From Candidatus Stahliibacteriota bacterium (GTDB taxonomy: Bacteria > Hydrothermota > UBA3073), in contig DAOUSS010000123.1 of assembly GCA_030627085.1 (NCBI GenBank), positions 1 to 5,201 of the forward strand: a stretch of 5,201 nucleotides of DNA. The letters are read 5' to 3'. Below, one piece after another: positions 1 to 3,759 of the stretch (position 1 is its first letter; every line of letters begins with the position of its first letter). The translations under genes and the position numbers were made by a program. The notes beneath the pieces are model-generated. The model did not search any database and had not been told where the DNA came from. It worked only from the letters and a program-made list of their open reading frames with translations.

Positions 1-7
1 GGTCCAT
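1..7 (-). CDS. Possible start of a divergent gene (first two codons only)
   Basis: On the minus strand an ATG at 7-5 is preceded by a purine-rich AGGGAGGGG stretch with about 4 nt spacing. It lies about 60 nt downstream of a good minus-strand promoter. Only Met-Asp and one further base are inside the window, so the product is unknown. The call rests on the promoter, ribosome-binding site and start codon lining up. It could be chance, because the G-run is also part of the TGACCCC-type inverted repeat described separately. Confidence 0.3.
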
Positions 8-67
8 GACCCCTCCCTGTCATTTAAAAATATATCATAATTTGCACCAGTAGGGGTCATTTGACCC
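6..67 (-). promoter_or_regulatory. Nested inverted repeats in the divergent leader
   Basis: Two inverted repeats share one arm. GGGTCA (54-59) and TGACCC (62-67) form a 6-bp hairpin with a 2-nt loop. ATGACCCCT (6-14) is the exact reverse complement of AGGGGTCAT (52-60). In the minus-strand transcript, the second pairing would cover the putative Shine-Dalgarno run and part of the ATG. The first pairing would free them. The two cannot coexist. Alternatives are a DNA operator at the start site, or a decayed REP-like sequence related to the TGACCCC repeats of the transposase element at 1187-2250. Confidence 0.4.
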
Positions 68-73
68 AATTCT

Positions 74-102
74 ATTATAGCACTTAAATGGAGGGAAATC
101 AA
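74..102 (-). promoter_or_regulatory. Divergent sigma70-type promoter, extended -10
   Basis: Read on the minus strand, TTGATT (plus 102-97) is followed by exactly 17 bp and then TATAAT (plus 79-74). TGC directly precedes the -10, giving an extended -10 motif. Transcription would begin near position 67, at the edge of the palindrome GGGTCA-TT-TGACCC, and run leftward to the possible start codon at 7. The element match is strong; the gene it serves is almost entirely outside the window. Confidence 0.6.
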
Positions 103-165
103 GAACTTATTATGTCAAAGAGCACCCATTTTTAGATACGCTCCAAAATTTTGAAATTTTTTTTC
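103..165. other. Non-coding divergent spacer with A/T tract
   Basis: This stretch lies between the two opposing -35 elements and contains no ORF with a plausible ribosome-binding site. Its right part (about 145-165) is a run of A and T tracts directly upstream of the plus-strand -35, in the position of an UP element. No clear operator palindrome is visible. Confidence 0.4.
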
Positions 166-194
166 TTGACAAAATGGGATTTTTGTGGTATGAT
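166..194 (+). promoter_or_regulatory. Strong sigma70-type promoter for leader copy 1 and the 483-1160 gene
   Basis: TTGACA (166-171), a 17-bp spacer and TATGAT (189-194) match the consensus closely. TGG before the -10 gives the extended -10 TGn motif. Transcription should start around 201-202, which makes an untranslated leader of about 280 nt before the ATG at 483. Confidence 0.8.
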
Positions 195-201
195 ATATAA
201 C

Positions 202-220
202 AGTTTTTAAGATAAAAACT
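202..220 (+). promoter_or_regulatory. 5'-end stem-loop of leader 1
   Basis: AGTTTTTA (202-209) and TAAAAACT (213-220) pair perfectly over 8 bp with loop AGA. The hairpin sits at the predicted transcript 5' end, where such structures often protect mRNA. It lies outside the part of the leader that is repeated at 2261. Confidence 0.45.
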
Positions 221-263
221 CGCCATCCAATTTCGGCTTAAAAGCCCAAAAGGGAAGGGGTAT

Positions 264-404
264 ATGAAGTTCATCTTTCATCTTTTAAATATAAATGGGG
301 AAAACAATGTCTTCATACCCTCAATCCTAACAATGCATAGGATTGGGGGTATTTTTATTTATTCTTGTGGTCTCTTTTACTCGGAGTTTGTAAGGTTCGT
401 TTAG
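264..404 (+). CDS. Small leader ORF, 46 codons (uncertain)
   Basis: An ATG preceded by GGGAAGGGG with good spacing opens a 46-codon frame ending in TAG at 402-404. The peptide begins MKFIFHLL and has a hydrophobic C-terminal part containing PSIL, IGGIFIY and FVRFV. The small ORF at 2291 encodes PSIL, VGGIFIY and FVRFV in the same order, with a 6-nt frame-preserving length difference between them. The frame runs straight through the terminator-like hairpin (315-352) and stops just before the second hairpin. It may be a leader peptide whose translation affects that hairpin, a tiny membrane peptide, or an accidental frame in a conserved RNA. The many amino-acid changes outside the shared motifs keep confidence low. 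Confidence 0.35.
   Translation: MKFIFHLLNINGENNVFIPSILTMHRIGGIFIYSCGLFYSEFVRFV
315..360 (+). terminator. Terminator-like attenuator hairpin, leader 1
   Basis: ATACCCTCAATCCT (315-328) pairs with AGGATTGGGGGTAT (339-352) over 14 bp with a single G-U. The loop is 10 nt and contains ATGCAT. A T-rich run, TTTTTATTT (352-360), follows at once. This is the form of an intrinsic terminator, yet it lies inside the leader about 125 nt before the gene start, so it probably attenuates. Alternatively it is a structural element of the leader RNA. Confidence 0.65.
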
Positions 405-409
405 GATAG

Positions 410-436
410 CCCTGCGTGTCATTGTGATACGCAGGG
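410..436 (+). promoter_or_regulatory. Second leader hairpin, copy 1
   Basis: CCCTGCGTGTCA (410-421) pairs with TGATACGCAGGG (425-436) over 12 bp with one G-T wobble and a TTG loop. No T-tract follows directly, so it is not a normal terminator. The same hairpin, shortened to 9 bp, is present at 2467-2488. Confidence 0.6.
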
Positions 437-470
437 TAAATGGATTTTTATAACAGCAATGAAAGTCTAT

Positions 471-477
471 AAGGAGG
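471..477 (+). promoter_or_regulatory. Ribosome-binding site that fixes the start at 483
   Basis: AAGGAGG lies 5 nt before ATG 483. The upstream in-frame ATG at 459 has no comparable site. In the second leader copy the equivalent position reads CTGAAAG and not ATGAAAG, so 459 is not a conserved start. Confidence 0.8.
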
Positions 478-482
478 AAAAG

Positions 483-1160
483 ATGTTGGATAAAAAGGCT
501 TTAAAATGGTTGGTATTGATTCCTTTCGTTTTGGGTATAGGTTTCAATGCCCGGGCGATGGAACAACCAAATACGGATGATGAAAAGGCCATCGATTTAA
601 TAAAGGCACGGACAGAGTATGCTGATTGTGTGATTATAGGGAAGGTCGTAAAAATCGAAGGGCATCCTGAAGATTATTATAAAAGTTGGGCTTGGGTGGA
701 AGTTGAGGAATATTTAAAAAAAGAGCAAGATAAAAGTAAACCGATACAGGACACGATTCTCATAAAATCAATAGCGGGGATAATAGATACTATCACAGGA
801 GAGGCTGTAGCTGTATTTATTAGTCTTGAAGGTCCACCAACTCTTGAGGATAAAATTCTTTGTCGTGGTGGTCAAGTGCCCAGCCTTACAAAAATAAACG
901 AAAGGGTGTTACTTTTTTTGACACGCTCTCCTGAGGTATATGAGAAAACCGATACTATAATAAGGACTAACGACAGTTTTTATATTATAACATATTATCG
1001 CATTAAAAATGATAAGGTTTTTAGATGGGACGCAGGATATATAAAGACAGAAGAAGGAATGAAATTTAATTGGGATGGTGCTTACATATCCGATTTACCC
1101 GAATTTAAGAAAAGGATACTTGTAGCTGTTACAGAAGAGAAATCCGGAGGTGAAAAATGA
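483..1160 (+). CDS. Secreted protein of unknown function, possible OB/NTR-like fold
   Basis: The product is 225 aa from ATG 483, chosen for the AAGGAGG site. Residues 1-25 are a Sec signal peptide: positively charged start (KK), a hydrophobic core around residues 10-21, and a likely cut after ARA (residue 25). The mature part has the pattern ADCVIIGKVVKIE (47-59), then WVEVEEYLKK (71-80), ILIK (92-95) and NERVLLFLT (139-147). This strand order, with an x-E-R-V-L-L-F-L motif, recurs in small secreted proteins that carry a predicted beta-barrel; placing it there is inference from the pattern alone. Two cysteines (49 and 127) could form a disulfide. The C-terminal part is rich in Trp and Tyr and ends in a charged tail. 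The TGA overlaps the ATG of a following interrupted frame, indicating an operon. Expression probably depends on the promoter at 166 and the hairpins in its leader. No enzymatic motif is visible. Confidence 0.85.
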   Translation: MLDKKALKWLVLIPFVLGIGFNARAMEQPNTDDEKAIDLIKARTEYADCVIIGKVVKIEGHPEDYYKSWAWVEVEEYLKKEQDKSKPIQDTILIKSIAGIIDTITGEAVAVFISLEGPPTLEDKILCRGGQVPSLTKINERVLLFLTRSPEVYEKTDTIIRTNDSFYIITYYRIKNDKVFRWDAGYIKTEEGMKFNWDGAYISDLPEFKKRILVAVTEEKSGGEK

Positions 1161-1186
1161 ATAAAATTTTGAAATTTGGGAATAGT
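1157..1186 (+). pseudogene. 5' stub of a translationally coupled gene, cut off by the RAYT element
   Basis: An ATG at 1157 overlaps the upstream stop as ATGA and is preceded by a good GGAGG site (1146-1150) with 6 nt spacing. This is the usual arrangement for a coupled second gene in an operon. The frame reads MNKILKFGNS and then enters the inverted repeat at 1187, ending at a TGA (1208-1210) inside the element. The basic, then hydrophobic start could be the beginning of a signal peptide, but ten residues are too few to tell. No continuation is visible right of the element, so the rest was lost or moved. A chance ATG is the alternative. Confidence 0.5.
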
Positions 1187-1209
1187 ATGGGGTCAGGCTC
1201 AACTATTTG
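1187..1209 (+). repeat. Left 23-bp inverted repeat of the RAYT element
   Basis: It begins ATGGGGTCAGG and ends CTATTTG, and is a perfect inverted copy of 2200-2222. Identity stops sharply on both sides. TCAA-CTAT-TTGA inside it can form a short foldback of the type that HUH transposases recognise on single-stranded DNA. Confidence 0.85.
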
Positions 1210-1218
1210 ACTTTTTAC

Positions 1219-1247
1219 TTGACAAAAACAATATTTTATGATAGGAT
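1219..1247 (+). promoter_or_regulatory. Possible weak promoter at the start of the transposase gene
   Basis: TTGACA (1219-1224) is followed after 17 bp by TAGGAT (1242-1247). A better -10, TATGAT at 1237-1242, is only 12 bp away. With the 17-bp spacing, transcription would begin at about the ATG (1254), leaving no room for the AGGA ribosome-binding site. The promoter is therefore doubtful for this gene, or would give very poor translation, as often seen for transposases. Confidence 0.25.
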
Positions 1248-1253
1248 TGGATT

Positions 1254-2210
1254 ATGGCAAGAAAACCAAGAATTGAATTTCCTGGTGGTCTCTATCATAT
1301 AATAACAAGAGGCAACAGAAGGGAGAAGGTATTTTTAGATGATACTGATTACAAAAGATATTTAGACCTCTTGTCGCATTACCATAAACGATATAATTTT
1401 TTACTCTATGCTTATGTGTTGATGCCCAATCATATTCATTTACTTATTGAACAGAACGAGACGCCCATTAGCAAGATAATGCAGGGAATTAACCAGAGCT
1501 ACACTCAGTATTTTAATAAGAGATATAAGAAAGTTGGTCATCTATTTCAGGGTAGATACAAGGCCCTTCTATGTGATAAAGATGGATATCTATTAGCTAT
1601 CATAAGATATATCCACTTGAATCCTGTGCGAGCTCGCATTGTCAAAATGCCCGAAGATTATGTATGGTCGAGTCACGATGTATACATTGGAAAAGCAAAG
1701 CAAAATTTTGTGGATAACGATTTTGCACTGAGCATGTTCTCGAGAAATAGAGGAGTCTCGATTAAGAAATATAAACAATTTGTGAAAGAAGGAATAGGGG
1801 AACCCTATGAGGAATTTCATATAGGAGAGTTTATCGGTGATGAAACATTTGCGGAGGAGATGAAAGGCAAAGTCTCTGCTGGAATTTCTTATCGAATAGC
1901 CCTTTCTTTAGACGAGGTTACAGATTTAATTACAGAGAAGATGAGGCTGCCGATAGAGGCTCTATTCTTACAGACACGAAATAGGGAATATACGAGGGTG
2001 CGTGGAATTACAGGATATGTTGCAAAAAAGATGCTTGGGCTCAGTGTGACTGAGATAGCGGACTATTTCAGGAGGGACATTGCAGCGATCAGCAAGGGAA
2101 TTACAAAGACAGAGAAACAGATAATGAGTGACATTAGTCTACAAAAAACGGTGCAAGAGATTGAGATAGCAGTTAGAGAACTCAATGAGGAAAAATACGC
2201 AAATAGTTGA
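1254..2210 (+). CDS. REP-associated tyrosine transposase (Y1/HUH) with DnaA-like C-terminal domain
   Basis: This 318-aa protein begins MARKPRIEFPGGLYHIITRG, typical of the IS200-like transposase domain of RAYT proteins. The HUH metal-binding motif is H60-I-H62 in PNHIHLLIE. The likely nucleophile is Y119 in RYIHLNPVRAR, which corresponds to the catalytic Tyr115 of the E. coli RAYT in DYIYINP. HLFQGRYKALL (96-106) and DYVWSSHDVY (135-144) are further family landmarks. Residues about 218-295 resemble DNA-binding domain IV of DnaA (ARG/VRGITGYVAKKMLGLS, then EIADYFRRD), an extension common in the longer RAYTs and absent from the 165-aa E. coli protein. The enzyme would nick and rejoin single-stranded DNA at the flanking repeats. 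AGGA lies 7 nt before the ATG. The stop codon lies inside the right inverted repeat. All catalytic residues are present, so the gene looks functional. Confidence 0.93.
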   Translation: MARKPRIEFPGGLYHIITRGNRREKVFLDDTDYKRYLDLLSHYHKRYNFLLYAYVLMPNHIHLLIEQNETPISKIMQGINQSYTQYFNKRYKKVGHLFQGRYKALLCDKDGYLLAIIRYIHLNPVRARIVKMPEDYVWSSHDVYIGKAKQNFVDNDFALSMFSRNRGVSIKKYKQFVKEGIGEPYEEFHIGEFIGDETFAEEMKGKVSAGISYRIALSLDEVTDLITEKMRLPIEALFLQTRNREYTRVRGITGYVAKKMLGLSVTEIADYFRRDIAAISKGITKTEKQIMSDISLQKTVQEIEIAVRELNEEKYANS

Positions 2211-2222
2211 GCCTGACCCCAT
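2200..2222 (-). repeat. Right 23-bp inverted repeat of the RAYT element
   Basis: Exact reverse complement of 1187-1209. The transposase stop codon (2208-2210) is part of it, so the gene runs to the element's very end. Confidence 0.85.
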
Positions 2223-2250
2223 TTTCCTTTACTGACCCCATTTTCCTTTA
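2213..2250. repeat. 19-bp tandem repeat at the right end of the element
   Basis: CTGACCCCATTTTCCTTTA occurs twice back to back (2213-2231 and 2232-2250) with no mismatch. The first unit overlaps the right inverted repeat through its CTGACCCCAT. The left end has only the GGGGTCAG part and not the TTTTCCTTTA part. It may reflect slippage or repeated use of the end as a target by the transposase. Confidence 0.85.
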
Positions 2251-2290
2251 CTTGCCTTCTAATTTTGAGGGTTAAAAGAAAGGGGAATAT

Positions 2291-2482
2291 ATGAAAAACT
2301 TACCACTTACCTTTGGTATGAACCTCTTGATGTGTAATTTATTCCATGGGGTAAACAACGAAGAAAATGCATTTGCACCCTCAATCCTGTTAATACATTT
2401 GGTTGGGGGTATTTTTATTTATGGTTTCTTCTATGCGAGGTTTGTAAGGTTCGTTTATGATAGCCCTGCGTGTCAATTGTGA
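2291..2482 (+). CDS. Small leader ORF, 63 codons (uncertain)
   Basis: An ATG preceded by GAAAGGGG (about 6 nt spacing) opens 63 codons, ending in TGA inside the second leader hairpin. The peptide has hydrophobic stretches and the motifs PSIL, VGGIFIY and FVRFV, shared with the 46-codon ORF at 264. It then continues through YDSPACQL because the first copy's TAG is TAT here. The N-terminal half (MKNLPLTFGMNLLMCNLF) differs from copy 1. It could be a leader peptide, a short membrane protein, or a frame carried by a conserved RNA. The conserved nucleotides include the non-coding block after the other copy's stop, which favours an RNA explanation for part of the signal. Confidence 0.35.
   Translation: MKNLPLTFGMNLLMCNLFHGVNNEENAFAPSILLIHLVGGIFIYGFFYARFVRFVYDSPACQL
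2377..2421 (+). terminator. Terminator-like attenuator hairpin, leader 2
   Basis: ACCCTCAATC (2377-2386) pairs with GGTTGGGGGT (2401-2410) over 10 bp including two G-U pairs, with a 14-nt loop. ATTTTTATTTA follows immediately. Compared with copy 1 the stem is shorter, but the changed base at 2402 keeps pairing as G-U, which supports a selected structure. Confidence 0.55.
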
Positions 2483-2488
2483 TGCGCA
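2467..2488 (+). promoter_or_regulatory. Second leader hairpin, copy 2
   Basis: TGCGTGTCA (2467-2475) pairs with TGATGCGCA (2480-2488) with loop ATTG. The 5' arm is identical to copy 1, while the 3' arm has A to G, which keeps a U-G pair. The outer CCC-GGG pairs of copy 1 are lost. Confidence 0.5.
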
Positions 2489-2533
2489 TGAGCAGCCGTT
2501 TTTTGTTTGTAACACTGAAAGTAAGGGGGGAGT

Positions 2534-3745
2534 ATGGATAGAAGATTGCTTGTAAGGATATGGACAGTCGGAATGCTTGCATTAGCTGTTACTGGGCTTA
2601 AAGCTCAAGCATCCACCGAATACAAAATCGTAGAGGAGATAAAGTTTGAAAAGGAGATAAAGGATGTAAGATTTGGAGAGACTGAAGATGGAAGGATGTA
2701 TCCAAAGATTGTAGTGTTTGAAGATGAGGTGAAATTTTATGATGAGAAGGGTAATCTAACAGTAAAAGTCCCTTGTCAAGGAGGGGATGTTATCTTTTCA
2801 AAAGAGAGTAACTATGTAGGTATACGAATGGCAAAAGCCTCTCCTGCTCCCGAAAAGGGACCTACTAAAATAAAGTTCTCTCTTTATTCGGAGAAAGGAG
2901 AGAATCTCTGGAAAATAGAAGAACAGGAGGCTTTTGATGTACCTATTCCAGACTTTTATATTTCGAGTAGCAAAGCGAATGTAATAGAATTGTATAAAGG
3001 ACTTCCACGTATTGCTTTTCGGGATTCAAGTGGAAAGATATTAAAACAGTTTCGTCTGTTTGAGGAAGATGTCTATGATATTACTAGAGGAGCAAGAGGA
3101 GACTTTTCAGAAGATGGAGAGTATTTCGCTGTCATTGCAGATGAATATGAGAGTATACTACCAAGAAGTAGAAGTCGCAATACCTATGTGATGCTATTTA
3201 CCAAGGAAGGTGAAGAATTGTGGAGGTACCCACTAGAAGAACAGAATTTGGACTTTCATGTTTCTATTTCCTCTACAGGTCAATTCGTAGTAGCTGTTAG
3301 TAAGCCAGGAGTATATCTATTAAATAAGGAAGGAAATTTAATAAGTAAGTATCGTTTAGGAGTAAACAGCGGTATCAGGAACCCCTATACATTTTCTTCC
3401 AACGAGGAATATGCTGTATTATCAGACCTTCACGAAGTGGTGTTTATCAGAACTTCTATGGGTAAGGTGCTATGGAGACACGTATTTGGAACCGATACAA
3501 CAATCCGTGGAGTGTGTTTTTTGAGAGATAATGTAGGAATTATGCTCGAAATGAAATCAGGGGATTACCTTTCAGCAATAAGTCTTTTTAATCAAACGGG
3601 CGAAATAATTGGAGAGAAGCATTTTTCAGAAAATATATTTCCTTTTGACTACTTTAGAAGAGAGAAAGCGAAGATATCGTCAGATGGAAAAGAGATGAGT
3701 ATCATTTCCAAGAGAGGAATTTCTTTATATCAAAAGTTAGATTAA
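2534..3745 (+). CDS. Secreted beta-propeller-like protein with seven repeats
   Basis: The 403-aa product starts at an ATG preceded by a G-rich ribosome-binding site (AAGGGGGGAG). Residues 1-26 form a signal peptide: RR near the start, hydrophobic core 10-20, likely cut after AQA (26). The mature protein repeats a short x-x-x-G-x-x-L/I-x motif seven times, with first residues at about 69 (YDEKGNLTVKV), 118 (YSEKGENLWKI), 163 (RDSSGKILKQF), 222 (FTKEGEELWRY), 263 (LNKEGNLISKY), 306 (RTSMGKVLWRH) and 352 (FNQTGEIIGEK). Spacing is about 41-59 residues. Phrases such as FSEDGEYFAVIAD and ISSTGQFVVAVS precede them. This is the pattern of WD40/PQQ-like propellers, with one blade per repeat. Such proteins usually bind proteins or glycans; no catalytic site is evident. 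It is probably co-transcribed with the M23 peptidase gene 14 nt downstream. The exact family is not recognised. Confidence 0.88.
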   Translation: MDRRLLVRIWTVGMLALAVTGLKAQASTEYKIVEEIKFEKEIKDVRFGETEDGRMYPKIVVFEDEVKFYDEKGNLTVKVPCQGGDVIFSKESNYVGIRMAKASPAPEKGPTKIKFSLYSEKGENLWKIEEQEAFDVPIPDFYISSSKANVIELYKGLPRIAFRDSSGKILKQFRLFEEDVYDITRGARGDFSEDGEYFAVIADEYESILPRSRSRNTYVMLFTKEGEELWRYPLEEQNLDFHVSISSTGQFVVAVSKPGVYLLNKEGNLISKYRLGVNSGIRNPYTFSSNEEYAVLSDLHEVVFIRTSMGKVLWRHVFGTDTTIRGVCFLRDNVGIMLEMKSGDYLSAISLFNQTGEIIGEKHFSENIFPFDYFRREKAKISSDGKEMSIISKRGISLYQKLD

Positions 3746-3748
3746 AAC

Positions 3749-3754
3749 AGGAGG
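3749..3754 (+). promoter_or_regulatory. Ribosome-binding site fixing the M23 gene start
   Basis: AGGAGG lies 5 nt before ATG 3760, in the 14-nt gap after the previous stop. There is no room for a promoter or terminator, which supports co-transcription with the 2534-3745 gene. Confidence 0.85.
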
Positions 3755-3759
3755 AAGAG

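Larger units (their letters stand above)
229..482 (+). repeat. Leader element, copy 1 (structured 5' leader)
   Basis: This region resembles 2261-2533. Shared blocks in the same order are TTAAAAG, AAGGGG just before ATATGAA, ATGGGG.AAACAA, CCCTCAATCCT, GGGGGTATTTTTATTTAT, and a block at 386-433 that matches 2440-2488 apart from two substitutions and one 1-nt insertion. GAAAG just before the gene's ribosome-binding site is also shared. Two hairpins (315-352 and 410-436) are kept in both copies, with differences that mostly preserve pairing as G-U. Conservation continues past the stop of the small ORF inside it, so at least part of the constraint is on RNA or DNA and not on peptide. I do not recognise a known riboswitch class. 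Confidence 0.7.
1187..2222 (+). mobile_element. RAYT-type element with perfect 23-bp inverted ends
   Basis: The 23 bp at 1187-1209 are the exact reverse complement of 2200-2222, and the repeat encloses a single intact transposase gene. The repeat carries GGGGTCAGGCTCAA, whose TGACCCC core reappears in the 19-bp tandem repeat at 2213-2250 and near position 8 of the window. RAYT genes are typically bordered by REP-like palindromes in inverted arrangement, which fits. No target-site duplication is evident: the bases just outside the two ends differ. Insertion was therefore either of the single-strand type or followed by rearrangement. Confidence 0.75.
2261..2533 (+). repeat. Leader element, copy 2 (structured 5' leader)
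   Basis: Diverged copy of 229-482, placed directly upstream of the gene at 2534. Resemblance starts about 10 bp right of the tandem repeat at 2213-2250. The sequence corresponding to the strong promoter and 5' hairpin of copy 1 is therefore missing here. Both hairpins, the T-rich run after the first, and the block at 2440-2488 are retained. No convincing promoter is visible between the element and this leader, so transcription may come through the element. Confidence 0.7.

Noticed and set aside
202..300. Cyclic-di-GMP (GEMM) or other known riboswitch in the leader
   Set aside because: GGCTTAAAAGCC and GGGG runs look superficially suggestive, but the order of helices and the conserved words of GEMM, preQ1, fluoride and cobalamin aptamers are not present as far as I can tell by eye.
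410..450. Second leader hairpin as an intrinsic terminator
   Set aside because: The T-run (about 446-450) starts some 10 nt after the stem, too far for a normal terminator. Copy 2 has a shorter stem.
459..482. Upstream in-frame ATG extending the first secreted protein by 8 residues
   Set aside because: It lacks a ribosome-binding site, is not kept as ATG in the second leader copy, and would place extra charged residues before a normal signal peptide. ATG 483 has AAGGAGG 5 nt upstream.
1225..1242. TTGACA with TATGAT as promoter of the transposase gene
   Set aside because: The spacer between these two hexamers is only 12 bp, too short for sigma70. The 17-bp alternative uses the weaker TAGGAT and is listed at low confidence.
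1593..1820. 75-codon minus-strand ORF inside the transposase gene
   Set aside because: Antisense shadow of a well-supported RAYT gene, with no ribosome-binding site or recognisable motif.
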